Assembly: GCF_964355755.1 (NCBI RefSeq)
Contig: NC_092672.1
Coordinates: 13,264,501-13,328,500, forward strand
DNA length: 64,000 nt
DNA from: Antedon mediterranea
Lineage: Eukaryota; Echinodermata; Crinoidea; Comatulida; Antedonidae
Direction: 5' to 3'
This document shows, one piece after another, positions 48,204 to 61,500 of this stretch (the stretch's first letter is position 1; each line of letters starts with the position of its first letter). The position numbers and the translations under genes are program-made. The notes under the pieces were generated by a model. The model was given only the letters and a program-made list of their open reading frames with translations, was not told where the DNA came from and did not search any database.

Positions 48204-51113
48204 AATGGATATGAAAGGGTTCCTAGCAATATCATTTTATTGGCTCAACGTGTAGATCAATCAGTTTTAAGCTTGCCATAGTCATACTTAATGTTTTGGA
48301 GGACGACAACGCCCTCAAAACGCCCCTGAGAAACCTGTGAAAAACTTTTTGTGACGTCACTAAAAGTTATTTTTGTATTACAGAGATAGGAATTTAGCAG
48401 TAAATCATTGATTGATGCAAAAGCATGGTAGTAATTACTTATTGCTTTGATATTTTTATTCTTGGATAAGTATGTTAGCCTAATCGAATAAAATTAATTC
48501 ATATTATCAACCAAGTTTTTTTTAAAACGGATTTTAATTTCGTTTTTCAAGGCCATCTTTTACGAAATTCATAGCCAAATGCCTATCTTGCTGGGTACAC
48601 GGAGTTATTTTGCGCATGCGTGAGAATCACAGAGTCGACCACCTTGGCCTCTCTCTCGACCCTCCTCGCGAGCGATGTTTATTTCGCTATTTATTATACA
48701 CGTATTATTGAAACATTCATTTTATTATTATTTCGTTGTAATTAACTGAAATTGATGGAAATTCGTCCACATCGTCTTGTTAACACGGATGTTAACATCG
48801 TTTTGAAGAAACGGTTGGACGAGTAAATGGTGTTTGACAATGCCATGGCCTGGAGCTAGCTAGGCCTAGGCCTTTTTAGTAGTGATGACTGCTGGATACG
48901 GTGTTTAGTCGCCCGGCCAGAGGTGAGCTGAGAGCGTATGCTCCTTGATGTATCGTTGAGGGTGTTAATGGTAGGCACAATTGTGTTACTGTATTATGTA
49001 TATACACATTATTTATAAGTACGTTTATTAATATTGTTGTGTGCTGTAGTGTCCTGACTAACGTATTATTAAAATATTTTTTTGTTATTACATGCCGCCC
49101 TACTAGCTAGTAGGCTAGGCAACACTGAATACTAAATAAATATTATGATTCCCAATAAAATGAATAGAGTTGGATTTTCTCTAATGTAGTAATAAAGGTT
49201 ATAACAGGCCAGGCCTAGTTAGGGGTATTTCAGCTTGTATATCATATACAGTACAATATACAGTACAGTATACAGTAAATAAACAATTCATTTGTATTTT
49301 TACCTACCTACAGGTCTATAATTGGAGTGCAATTATGATAATTGATGGACGGGATAAGCAAATGTATTTATTGATTGGAATGGAAGCGCAAATGTTAGAG
49401 TCAAATTATAATATTAAGGTAACAGATACTGAGCATTGCTATTTTAAACTGTTGATCAAACCTACATAATACATTATACTAAATTATTATTTTGTTTTGA
49501 GGGCAGATAAACATGTGCTTATTCATTTTCCTTTTTTCAGGTGAATAGAAAGATACCCAGAGTACTTTATAATAGATGCTACTTGGATCATGCTTGCACG
49601 ATACATTTATGCAGTATACTAAGACACCAAGTATAGAATGAGCGCAGACAATTAAAATTACAGAACTAAATATTTATGAAGAATAGTAAAATATGCATAA
49701 TAGAATTCTTTAGACGCGAGTGCTAGGGTTACAGTCATACTGTAACTATGGTAATGTACTACCAGACAGTACACTAGTAGCAGTGCATCATATAGTGTTT
49801 GTTTTTAACCATCTAAATGGGTCTGGGTATATAAACAAATAAACCACTACTGTACTTCTTTTTTTATTTATTTAGCCAAATACTATGTACAATGGACATT
49901 TATGAAAGAATCCATCTCTTGAATATGATGGAGCTGGCTGGTGTTGATAGAATTAAAATGTCTCAGGTCTCAAAAGTAATTTATGTCCTGTTTGAAAAAT
50001 CCTGCTTGTTCCAAACTCATTATGATGCATTTGTTCAATAAAATTCATTCCACACACTATTTCTGCCATATAATTTGATGTTTACAATTTTATTACTAGT
50101 ACTATTACAGTTCTTCAAAGCCATCTCATGTACTGTTGATTCCATAAATCTGCAAAGATAAGACCAATAAATGGATGGAAATGTACTATTATTTTTATTC
50201 AATCCTACCTCTAGGCCCTATAGTATTATATTTTATGACTTGGTAACAAACAGAAAGAGGTTATTATTTAATTACACTACAGTTACTAACTAAACTATAA
50301 TAATCCTCTCGGCCTCACCTCCTCTGCTCTACTTTAATTATTAGTATTATTATATTACTATATTAGTCAATAACAAAAGTCAGAGCCAAAAACAAGTTCA
50401 ACACAAGCTTACCTTTTTTATTTACGTCGCCTTTTACATACGTCTACGCCCGCGCCTTGTCCACTTCCTGGAGGTTCGTCGGTGGACCGGCGACTGCTAC
50501 TCTCTTGTACTGTAGGCCATGGAGTAACTCCATGTGTAGGCCTAGCCTACTACTAGCGAATTTAGAAGAAACTATAGTCTACTAGACCTAGCCTAATTTG
50601 TAGTCTGCGTGAGTGGTTTAGTGTGAGAAGTACAAATACACACTTTCTTCTTTTCACGTACAATCTTTGCAGACATAACTTTTTATTGATTTGTGAAATA
50701 TCGATATTTTCTACGACTGCAGCAACAGGGAGCTTGCAACACGCGAGTCTCGTGTAGCATGGGTTTGTTTATTTTGTTTACACCACACAGTCCGCGAACG
50801 AGACAAGGCGGTGATTGGACTGTATTAAAATTCATTAACCAATCACAAAACGACTGCTGCCGTGGCTACAACCCCGGGTGTTTCAAACTCTAAATTTGAC
50901 GATCTCGTACGTGCGTATAGAACGTTCATAAAAATTAAGATGGCGTGCCAGTTGGTCGGCCATTTTGCGGACGTTTTATACCAAAATTTAATTTGTTTAT
51001 TTCTCAATTTCTACTAGGTATTTGAATCTAATTTTTTGTGTGCTGTTTATTAACATTAAAAGGATTCATACAAAGTCCTTTTTGTGAAATTTTAAAATCC
51101 TTTCATATCCATT
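48204..51113. mobile_element. Non-autonomous DNA transposon with TTAA target duplication
   Basis: Fifteen-base inverted ends AATGGATATGAAAGG and CCTTTCATATCCATT are flanked by TTAA on both sides (48200-48203 and 51114-51117). Removing the element and one TTAA restores the LINE codons for Val-Lys-Ile-Tyr. TTAA targets are used by piggyBac and Kolobok elements, but no transposase is present and the ends lack the usual piggyBac C-rich start. The 2.9-kb interior has no long ORF. It includes GC-richer patches with a GCGCATGCG site (about 48612) and an AAGATGGCG site (about 50937), as in promoters. Confidence 0.9.
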
Positions 51114-51117
51114 TTAA

Positions 51118-52861
51118 GATATATCCAAATCAAAACCCATGGTTTAATAAGTCTATTAAGGATCTGATACGAAATAGAGACAGGGCTTTCAGATCAAATG
51201 ATAAGGATCTATTTAGGAAATCAAAATACGAGTTAAGAAAGGGAATAAAGAAAGCCAAGAGAGAATATAAAAATAGGTTAGAGGAAGATATATCTTCCGG
51301 CGATTCCAGAGAGTTATGGAAAAGCTTAAATAAAATAACTAACTACAAACCAAAATCTGATAAAATTAACTCAAATGATGACCTACCCCAACGACTGAAT
51401 GATTTCTTCAGTCGTTTTGACACTCCCCCTCTCCATGAAGACAATAATTATGAAAATGGTAATGATGTACCGTTAGTTGTTCTTGAAGAGAATACTTGTA
51501 TTGAGTTTAGTAGATGTAAGTCAAATAAGTCAGCTGGTCCAGACGGTATATCCCCTATGCTTGTTAAACATTGTTGCAAACAGATTGCCCATATTTTTAC
51601 TTACATTTTCAATTTCTCTCTTATATCTCAAATTATTCCGCGATGTTTTAAAGATTCTATAATAGTTCCAATTCCGAAACGTTCCCCAATCGAAACCCTG
51701 AATGATTATCGACCTATAACATTAACATCGGTTCTGATGAAATGCTTTGAACATATAGTCCTTAATTACCTAAAGGCCAAGTGTCCTCGAGATCTTGACC
51801 AATATCAGTTCGCCTATAGACCAAACCGGTCTACCGAAGATGCTGTATCGATCACTTTGCATAGGATCTTAGAGCATCTCGAACGTGATAAAAGATATGC
51901 TAGGATTTTATATATAGATTTTAGTTCAGCATTTAATACGATTGTACCGTATAAGTTACACACTAAGATGGTTGAAATCGGTTTCGATATTTCTATATGT
52001 AACTGGGTGTTAAACTTTTTAACTGATCGACCCCAACGTACTAAAGTGGGTACCACTATATCAGATAAGCGTATTATAAATACAGGTGTACCACAGGGCT
52101 GTGTACTGTCGCCCTTTCTTTTTACTTTATTTACTTATGACTGTGTTACCTACTACAGTAACTGTCACATCGCTAAATTTGCGGATGATACTACCATTGT
52201 AGGTCTAATCAATGATGACAGTGATGAGTCTAATTATCGCAACCAAGTTAAACGAGTTGTAGACTGGTGTAACGAAAACAATCTGTTCTTGAATGTATCT
52301 AAGACTAAAGAAATGGTTGTTGATTTCCGTAAATCACTTAATGTCAAATATCCAATATTTATTAATGGTATATCAGTTGAGTTTGTAGAAGAATTTAAAT
52401 TCTTGGGTATTTATATTTCAAATGATCTGAAGTGGCATATTAACACACGTAACATTATTAGAAAGGCCCAAAGAAGAATCTACTTCCTACGTAGACTTAA
52501 ATCATTTGGTATAAACTCTGAAATAATGTCGTCCTTCTATAGGTCAGTTATAGAGAGTGTAATAACGTATTCTTTAACGGTATGGTTCGGTAGCGCTACC
52601 GAAAATGAAAAGCGTGACCTAAATAGAATAGTCAAGACCGCATCGCGTATAATTGGATCTACACAACTGCCTTTGGAGAACATATTTTCGGATCGTCTTC
52701 TGAAAAAGGCAGTGGCTATCAAAGATGATCATTTTCATCCGGCCTCTAGTATGTTCCAGTTGATGCGCAGCGGTCGGCGATTTCGTTCTATTAAGGCCAA
52801 TAAGGCACGATTTACAAATAGTTTCTTTCCAGGATCTATTAGAGCCTTAAATATGATGTAG
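51118..52861 (+). CDS. LINE ORF2, reverse transcriptase half
   Basis: It continues the ORF from 48199 after the transposon. It opens with YPNQNPWFNKSIKDLIRNRD, then a basic linker. The reverse transcriptase has KSAGPDGISPML, LNDYRPITL, QFAYRPNRSTEDA, RILYIDFSSAFNTI, TGVPQGCVLSP, the catalytic FADDT (52178-52192), SKTKEMVVDFR and FKFLGIYIS, and ends in the conserved SGRRFRSIKANKARFTNSF. No stops or shifts are seen, so this is a recent copy. Without the insertion the whole ORF would be about 970 codons, normal for the clade. Confidence 0.93.
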
Positions 52862-53005
52862 ACTTTTTTTTGTAATGTTTTTGTTTTTGAGTTCGTGTTG
52901 TGTCCGTTGGATATTGTGCTCCGCCAACAGAGCAAACAGAATTTCTATGTTTTTCCTAAAACAAATGATAATAAATGATACTTGACTTGACTTGACTTAA
53001 AAAGT

Positions 53006-53314
53006 ACAGTTTGTATTGTTTACAGTATTTAGGTAAGATATTTAGGTAAGATGATTTATTTCATTTTTTATTTTATTATATTTCATTCAATCGAAACCAA
53101 CAGCGACGATTACCGCGACTAACAGGTTTGATACAAACAAAGCCAGGACTGTTTAAAGCACCTTGATTGGTCCTAACATTGATCAAGGGCTTCTGTCGTC
53201 CAGTGCCCACCTTGACCAGGAGGTCTGAGGCAGATACTAGATGCAGGGGCTGCCATAAGAGTCAGCAGTGCTGATTTCAAATGCCTAACGGGACCCCAGC
53301 TCCGTATACAGCAC
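53006..53314. other. Spacer next to the 5S-like sequence
   Basis: No ORF. A short tandem TATTTAGGTAAGA occurs twice near 53027. From about 53150 it may be the 3' body of a 5S-headed SINE read on the minus strand, but no known core was identified. Confidence 0.4.
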
Positions 53315-53422
53315 CCGTTATTCCCAGATGGTCTCCCATCCAAGCTCTAACCAGGCCCAACGTCGCTTAACTTCGGTGATCTGACGAGAACCGGTGTTTC
53401 AACGTGGTAAAGCCGAATATTG
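53315..53422 (-). rRNA. 5S rRNA-like sequence (pseudogene or 5S-headed SINE)
   Basis: On the minus strand the sequence reads ACCACGTTGAAACACCGG, then TCTCGTCAGATCACCGAAGT, AAGCGACGTTGGGCCTGG, CTTGGATGGGAGACCATC and GGGAATAACGGGTGCTGTA. It aligns with most of metazoan 5S rRNA, including the internal promoter region, with several substitutions. The 5' first bases are degenerate and no T-run terminator follows. A pseudogene or the head of a 5S-derived SINE is more likely than an active gene. Confidence 0.8.
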
Positions 53423-53702
53423 GAAATAAATTGTAATTGTATGCTGAAATTGGAGAAAGTGAACATTTTATGCCTGTTTACTTGTTGAATTGATATATAA
53501 TAGTAATCGTCTTTTCATCCATTATTTATTTTTATAATCTCTTTATTTGAAGAAAACATTTTTAAGTATCTCGTAATATGTCAAAGTATTTTTTGAAAGA
53601 ACAGCATGCAATCCAAGAAACTCATTTATTCATTTGACCGTACATAGTAAGGTCGTTATTAAAATCTGATTTGTATACACATTTTTAGCAACATTGTATT
53701 GA
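53423..53702. other. AT-rich spacer
   Basis: Nothing recognised. Confidence 0.4.
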
Positions 53703-55151
53703 CTAGATGGTACGCTCGCTTCGCTCGCGTACCATCTAGGTCGTGCCCACAGATGGTTCTCGAATACATAATAATTTCAGCGTTAAAAAACTGGCGATTT
53801 CAAATGTACGTACCGCAGGACAATAATACATGTCGTTTACAGGAACGAATAAATAGACACTGTGATTTATGTACTCAACTAAAATTAGCACCCTGTGAAT
53901 TACTTCCGAAAGAGAAACTTGTCACAAAATGAGACCAATTGTTTAAGTCAAATTTAAACAAACTTAATTTGTGTTTTGTATGTAACATTAGGGTTGAGGG
54001 ATGGGGAAGAGGATGGGTGTAAAGAGGAACACTTTTTAAATATATTCTTTATCCATTTAGTAACGAAATATTAATTGTTTTCATGTTTTACAAATAATAT
54101 ACCACTACACACAGTAAAACATTGCGATTTAATACTTTGTTGAAACTATCACCGTCATAGTCGATTGAAATATTACAGTACATGTAACGATACATCACTA
54201 CGACGTGTATATGTTTTAATAATGTAAAACAATTTGTGAAAACCACCTCTATTCGGGAAAAATCAGAAATTCGATTTAATCGTCAATAAATATTAAATTA
54301 TCTAACTCAACTTAATTAGTAGGCCTAATGGTTTTCAATTGTTTCTTAGAGCCAATTCATACTTAAGTTGGTTCCTACCCTACCCACCAAAGTTGTTCTG
54401 CGTTTAGGGCATGTGATGTACCGTAGGCCTATCTGGCCTCTACTGGTTTTACAACGCTACTCATGCCAGTGAGGGAAGGGTGATGATGTGGGTGGTTTAA
54501 CTACAATAATAAAGATTTGTACATAATATACGGCGAGTGAAAACGCTAGCTCATTATCCGTTTAAACAAAATGTATATCCAACCTCTGCAGCACAGATTG
54601 GAAAAAAAATGGATCGAATTTCTGTTATGAGTATACAGTACTTGCCTTTACGACGCCTGAGGGAATAGACGTTTGTGGAACAGAGATTGGAATGTTCCAT
54701 TCATCGCAAATCAATACATTTGTATAAATGTATATTAAATCTATCAAAATAGTATTTTTTTTAAAAAAATCGGCCTGTCTTCAACATTATGATGCTGTAC
54801 TCGAGCTGTTTAACCGGTTTTCAGCCATTAAAAACAATTATCGTAGGAGGAGATAGGAAAATGCGAAGCATCCTCACATTATTGTCTGCGGGAATTTATC
54901 AAGACGGACATCCATTAGACAGTGTATACCACGATCGAAAAACACCCCTATTTGGGCAAATCGTTGAACCTAAATTTGTTTTAATCGTCAATAACTAATT
55001 ATCGAACTCAATTTAATTAGTAAACAGGGTTACATCAGGTGGTTAAAATCAGTACCGAAAGTACGAACCAACTTTATATACCATTGAGTAAACATTCTAG
55101 AAATAAGGCGCGATTTACCGAATTTTGCCCTTACGTAAATTTATATATAGA
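53703..55151 (-). mobile_element. Non-autonomous Helitron, copy 2 (inverted)
   Basis: On the minus strand it runs from TCTATATATAAATTTACG (5' end, at 55151) to the hairpin and CTAG (3' end, at 53703). It is flanked by A before the TC and T after the CTAG. It is a full-length relative of 15734-17165, slightly longer, with scattered differences. No coding sequence. Confidence 0.92.
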
Positions 55152-56052
55152 TACTCGGAATTTTATAAATCAAATCAGTTGTAATTTCTTATTTATGATT
55201 TTGTTTAAAATCTCATTTTACACATTAAAATAAGTAAACTTACATACAGATGATTTTATATCCTATTATAAAAGTCATAAATGCCAAAATAGGTAGTCCT
55301 AGATTTGTTTGTTTTTTTTTCACTTTTTTTTAAAGATGTTATGCCAAAACAGATGTAGGCTACGGCGTAGTTAATAGTGTCTTAACTTTTTTACATTAAA
55401 AAAAGTTATAATTGTACCAAAATAAATGACATAAAAATCATGTCTGAATACAAACAAATCTTTGTGTCTTTTAAAACAAAATCACTCTTGTTACAGTTCA
55501 TAATATAAATGTGTATAATCCAGCATAATAAAAAAGGAAAACATTGAAACTACTTTTACTAGTACGGTACTAAAAAAGTCAATCATATACTCACACTGTA
55601 TATTGAAATAAAATAATGGATTACATACATTCATTGGCAAGAACAAGCCACCTTAAGCATACTGCACTTTGTTAGATCTTTGGAAGACTTAATTACTGTT
55701 TATTTTTCATTTGTTTTCTATCATTATTTAATAAACTTTCTATAATTTTCTCAAATTTTACACATGATTGTCATAAATCATCGTACAATTATATTTTGGT
55801 TAATCAGAAGATTATATTTCAACCGAACTGATTTTTATATTTTAAATGAATTACATCAAGGGGGGTGATTTTGTTGGATTGGAAAGCCACTTCTTCAATT
55901 TAATTCTGGAAATCGAATAAACAAATAATAATAGCATTGTATGAGGTGGGAACTTTAACCTCTCTAAGGTAAATTTCGTTTGAGGTTATGTAACTGTTAA
56001 CTAATGATACAAATAGTTGTTAGGAATACAATTTTATCCATTTGGCTATTCA
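55152..56052. other. AT-rich intergenic stretch
   Basis: No gene seen. It lies immediately 3' of the minus-strand gene ending at 56053 and may contain its 3' UTR. Confidence 0.4.
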
Positions 56053-57751
56053 TCAAAACCAACTCTGTTGCTGTCTATTAATTGTATGCTTTTCAATGCT
56101 TTTATTTTGTAATTGTTTTTCCTTTCCGGTGGAATTTCCCGAAGAATATTTTCGTTGATTATGACTAGAAATATCTGATATTAGAGAAGCTAATGGGGTT
56201 CCTGGAATTAACACTAATTCATGTTCTTCTATATCATTTGTGTACCTTGAAGCAGGACGTACAACATCCTTTGTTTTTTTAAAGTTTGTATTGGCTAACA
56301 TCTTTTTTAAACGTTCAGAGTCGGCCTTTGCGGTTTGTTCACTTTCAATGTGTAACTGTGTTAAGATATTCTCTGATCTACCAACATGTATTGAAGGTAA
56401 AATTGAACCACTTTCAAGAGATTTCTCTGGATTGTTGGATCTACCTTTGACTAATTTATTTGAATTCGGTCGTATCGTATCTTTGTGTTTAAATTCATTC
56501 AACTCAATAGTTTTGTTATAACCAAGTTCAGTTTGGACTAGGTCATTAGTGACTGGTCGTGTGAAAGTGTATCGATTGATTGGAACGTGGCTTGATTGAG
56601 TTGCAATCGTGATTGTTTCATCTAATGCCATTACTTGAGGAATGAAAGAGTTTGATGGCCCAATACGTGTCCTCTCTTGTTTTGCTCTTCTCAACCTTGT
56701 TTTTGCTACCTTTATTTCACCTTTTTTAGTTTTGCTTTGGTTTTCAGGCAAATCAATAACAACATCTTGCGGAGTGTCATGAACTTGTTCGATATTGCTT
56801 TTATTCCAACTTTTTTTTTTGTTTTTCTTTCTTTCAAAATAGTTTTGTTTGTTTTTTTCTGAAACATAAAAGAATTTGGTGCACTATCTCTTATGTCCAC
56901 AACATACCCTGGTTTATGAGAGCTAAATTTTGAATTGTTTGATTTTGTTTTCAGTTCCTCTCCTCCTGTTCGAAAGTTATCGTCTTCCTCTTCCATATCT
57001 ACAATAGTAATATTTGGAGAACTGTGACTGCCAGGAAGCACCTTAACATGCAATAGTTCATCTCCAGTAGAATGTGGCAGATTTATTTCCTGCATCTCAG
57101 TATCCATAGTACGAATTTCTTCCAGTATTTCAGAAATATTTTCTGTAGGTTCTGGAATGTTCACAACAATTGAAGGAATACTGTCCGTGGAATGGCAACT
57201 CACGGCTTTTAAATCATTATCACTTGTTGCTCTTCTAGTGTCTGTTTCCACTAGCAGACTTTGCTTAGATTTAGTTCTCATGTTAGGATTACTAGTAGTA
57301 AGATTCCTATACATGCCTTCTGGACAAACGAGCAAGTCTTTATGATCATAAGCATGAACATTATCTGGCATAAAGATATTGATACAAGGATGCAATGGAA
57401 ATTTCTCTTTTATAAGTTTCTTCACTGCTTCTTTTAAAGTGATTTGAATACTTGCAATAACAAAGCTACGTCCATATTTTTGCTTTTCACACACATCAAG
57501 GTGTACAGCTCTATTTTCCACATTTTCCTTTGTTATATTCTGGTATTCAAGTGCTTTTGAAAACTTAAATGTACATGGTAAAAATGTTGCTTTGTAGCTT
57601 TCTTTGTGACCTTTTCTTTTAATGTTAGCAGAGTTTGGTTCCACATTTTATCTCCTAAAAGATGTTCTTCTGTTCGACGTTTGCTATCACCTTTCTTATC
57701 TGGAATTAGCTGACTTCGTATACAAATGCGATTAACAGTTGATGCTTCCAC
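56053..57751 (-). CDS. Possible C2-domain protein, 3' exon region with two frame changes
   Basis: A 3' splice-site-like TTTTTCTATTTCAG ends just upstream of 57751 on the minus strand. The exon then encodes NRICIRSQLIPDKKGDSKRR, like the middle strands of a C2 domain (compare LLPDKK in synaptotagmins). A second frame (57644-56712) continues with CTFKFSKALEYQNI and RAVHLDVCEKQKYGRSF, again C2-like, followed by a long acidic, low-complexity tail. A third frame (56751-56053) carries a basic tail (KVAKTRLRRAKQERTR) to the stop. The change into the third frame falls at a run of A, so assembly error is possible; the first is near 57640. Upstream exons are not seen, and the segmental duplication begins less than 1 kb upstream. 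It could be a host gene or a pseudogene; the C2 call is tentative. Confidence 0.45.
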
Positions 57752-58587
57752 TGAAATAGAAAAACATACATTGTATCTTTTAATTTATTCAACACTGTTT
57801 CATTCAGTACAATTAAAACCGAAATACATTTAGTGAAACATGTACAGTTGAACCTGCCTGTGTGGACACCTCACTTAACAGGCATTCTTAAAAGTCTTTT
57901 CCTTTCTTTTTTTTAGTCGGTACAATCAGTACCTCTCGTATTAGTTGAAACCAATATTCTACATAATTTAAGCAGTGGAATACTCTGTTACAGGCACAAG
58001 AACAACTCTAATATTATTTAAATATTTAATTATCAATTCACTGGATTTGACATAGGTTTTTACCTGGTGGCAACAGTAAGTCTTGCAACATCCAAACACG
58101 AATTTTAAACATCTTGCATTTAGAGTTATACTCAAATGATAACTGAAGATGACCAGATGCTTTTAAAAAAAAGTGTTAAACATTAAGATGTAATCTCTTT
58201 GAAAATATGTATGCAAGATATGGGCATATCTGAACATTAATTCATGAATTCAGAATGCGTGTTGTTCCACCATAACACTCACGATTTACAGCATCAATCA
58301 ATTAAATTTAAATTTAAAATGAAAGCCCATAGTTGTCTGCATACAAATCATAAGATTCCGAGTTTTATGGCTACTTACTAAAGGGCCTACTTTCTTTTCT
58401 TCACTGAATTCTCTTTTTATTGTTATTATTATTGACATAATATACTGTACTAATATTAAAGACCCCTTCCCTACAATTTGTGACGTTTTGTAAAAATAAT
58501 ACATAAATATTACTTTAAAAACATTAAACCAGGTCATTCCTTGTCTTAAATAATACGTTTTATGGTAAATTATGATAAAAAGTGAGA
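57752..58587. other. Region upstream of the C2-like exon
   Basis: Probable intron sequence of the minus-strand gene, or intergenic. No exon could be supported. Confidence 0.35.
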
Positions 58588-61500
58588 AACAATGCGGTGA
58601 TTTGTTGGATTGTTTCATTGATGGATTGATCATCCATTATATTAAACCTTTTCAACATTTAATCGTATAATTAGAGTATCATTTCTGATAAAATGAAATA
58701 AATATGGAAAATTAAAAACGGTACTAAATATTCTATTCAACATAACGGTAGACCTAATGAAGAATAATATGCCTACGATTAAGCCTATTGATTGTTGAAC
58801 GAGTAATTTAGTTGATGCAATTTTTTTCTACATGCACAATTGTTTAAAATAATGATTTGTTAGAAAATATAAAAGTAATGACGACGCTGAGTTAACGAGA
58901 TGAAGTTGTTATATACGTTTTAAACACACCATTTTACTCAGTATTTTGATAAATGAACTAAATTCAGAATGAATCTGTGTTTCATCCATGGAGTAAAGTT
59001 ACTCCATGATTTTATCGCACCATCTAGTACTTTGTAAGCACTTATCTAATCAATTTATCAACTTCTCTGTGTAATTTATTTCTTTCGAAACGATCATTTT
59101 AATTGTGAAATTTTGGGAAATTGAGCTAATTCCGACAAACTACACGATTGAAGAAATAGATGAGAACAACTCAAATTGTGAACTGTCAAGTTACTTTACT
59201 ACTGTTGCATGGCATGTAGCAATGTGTACGATTTTCTGACTTTCTATTGAACGTTATATGGCAGTTTGCAAACCTTATTGGTTTCAAACAAGTAGATTTG
59301 GTACTCTCTCAAGATCTGTTAAAATATGCGCATTTATATGGATCTTTTGTTTCTTGGTGAATTTTGTACAAATATTCATTTCTTTCGAACGAGTGTCTGT
59401 CATTCTTCCTTGGCCTGATATGAATATATAGATGTGTCTCAAATCGTGCAACTACGTGTCGTTTTAATTTAAATTACAACAAATAAAGTAAAATTTTGTG
59501 GATGCTTCAATTTGTTATAACTATACTTTTAAACGTACTTATTGTAATTTGTAACACGTTCTAAATCGGAGCGGAAGATTATTAGGACAGTTTTTGTGAC
59601 ATTAACAATTTATGTTTTATGCATTATACCATTAGATATGTTCGTAATATTATTCTTTTTTTATATTATTGGAACGGATATAAATTGGCTTGACTATTTG
59701 TCGTTTTGAAACATATTTTAATTCTTCTGTAAATTCTTTGATATATAGGCTAATGTAGTAAACGAAACATTTAGGCAGGAATTTTTTGACGTACAGAATT
59801 CGGAAGAACATAGCTAAACGTACTGTTAGTACATAAAAAAAAATTAAAACAATTATTAGTAAAATAAAACGCTATTATCATTCCATTAAAACAACATGAA
59901 TTATGTCACAACAGCATAAGTTTGTCACAAACATTTAAAATACCATACAAAATACTGAATGTTTGAATATTGAGTTTGAATTGTTATAACAATTAAAACG
60001 TTGAATATTTCACGAGACGGAGTCAATTAGACATAAATATAATAATCAATATTTCAATGAAATTTAGGTTTTATATATAAAATGTACTTGGTTGTCATTT
60101 TAATGTTTGTAATACGATAATGTAGTTTTTATCTTTTCTCAATCAAATGTTTGGGGGTTTTTTTGCAGTGAATAAAAACTAAAAGTCGAAATGTATCATT
60201 TTCTATAGCAGATTCTACAGAAAATATATAAGAATATACTATATGAATTGTATTATGCCTCTGTTAATAATAATATAAAAATAAAAAAATAAAGTTAAAT
60301 TGTTGAAGTAATTTATATCAGCTGCTTTTATGGTTTTTTCGAGAGCTTTTCCAACTTTCGTAAATCCCTGATTGACACCGAAGTAAGTGTTTAAGATGAT
60401 GTCGTGAATAATGTTGCCGCATAGTACCATAAGCATAATAAATTAATTGCACAGATGATGTTGTTCGGTGTAACAACGAAACATGTTTGCAAGACAATTT
60501 CATTAAACGCAAGTTTATCTTAATTGTATTATGCTGTCGGAAGTTCGGCAACATTCACGTCTTCACCTTAAACACTTATTATAGAAGGTGATAAGTTGTT
60601 GATAACTAACTCGTCAAAATGACTAGTTCAAATCTAGTTAATTTAGAATTTTCATCGTCACGTTTAATCTAATAATCTGTAAGTGGTTTTTATAGTTCTG
60701 AACGAAGATGATGAATGGTTCATAATGTTGTTATGAAGAGTGAGTAGATTACCTGATACCGTTTGTTTATATTAGTAATTCATTAAGTAATCAATTTTCA
60801 AGGACACAATTCGTAATATGTGTTACAAAAAAGAATATATTCAGGCGTTAAACAGCACGTCCATTCAACATAATTTTCAGGTAAAGTCAAAATATGAAAC
60901 TCAATTTGATTCTTCGTTGATGGATGGCAATTTTGTTTCTAAGAAATGGTTTTATTTGTAAATAAATTAGTAAAGTTAACATGGGTTTTTCTTCAAAAAG
61001 TAAGTAAGGTATGGTTGAGAATGTCTCGATGTTTTGTTTGTAGTGTTATCAATCATCTTCGTACTCTGTAACTTTTAGAATAACATGGTGTACAGCAACA
61101 CTTTATTAGTATTTATTCGCCACGCAAAGATTTAAACAATCATAAATTGAGAACATTTCATGTTCAGTTCTCCTTCAGCTGTAATTGTTCCTACGAGTTC
61201 ACATCCTTGAACGTAGTTATTATCACGTTCATAATTACTGACTCAAATTTCAACTTTATACAATAATATATAATATATTTTTAAAACATTTTGTTGCTAT
61301 GCAATTTTTTTATTTTGAAAAAGTGAATAAAAATTATGTAACATTAAAATGTTACATAATTTGTATTAACTTTTTCAAAACATTAGATCGAAAAAAAACA
61401 TATTTACCCTAACAAACTGTAAATTACAGAAAAAAGGAATCACATTGTCTACCAGCCAATCTGTTTTTGTTTGAATTTAACCGTTTATTTTGTCGTTTTA

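Larger units (their letters stand above)
47012..53005 (+). mobile_element. Young Rex1/CR1-like LINE, interrupted by a TTAA transposon
   Basis: One ORF (endonuclease plus reverse transcriptase) starts at the ATG at 47047. A short 3' UTR ends in ACTTG repeats (52980-53000). The 5' edge abuts a Helitron terminus at 47010. The ORF is otherwise free of lesions. No target duplication was recognised. Confidence 0.85.
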
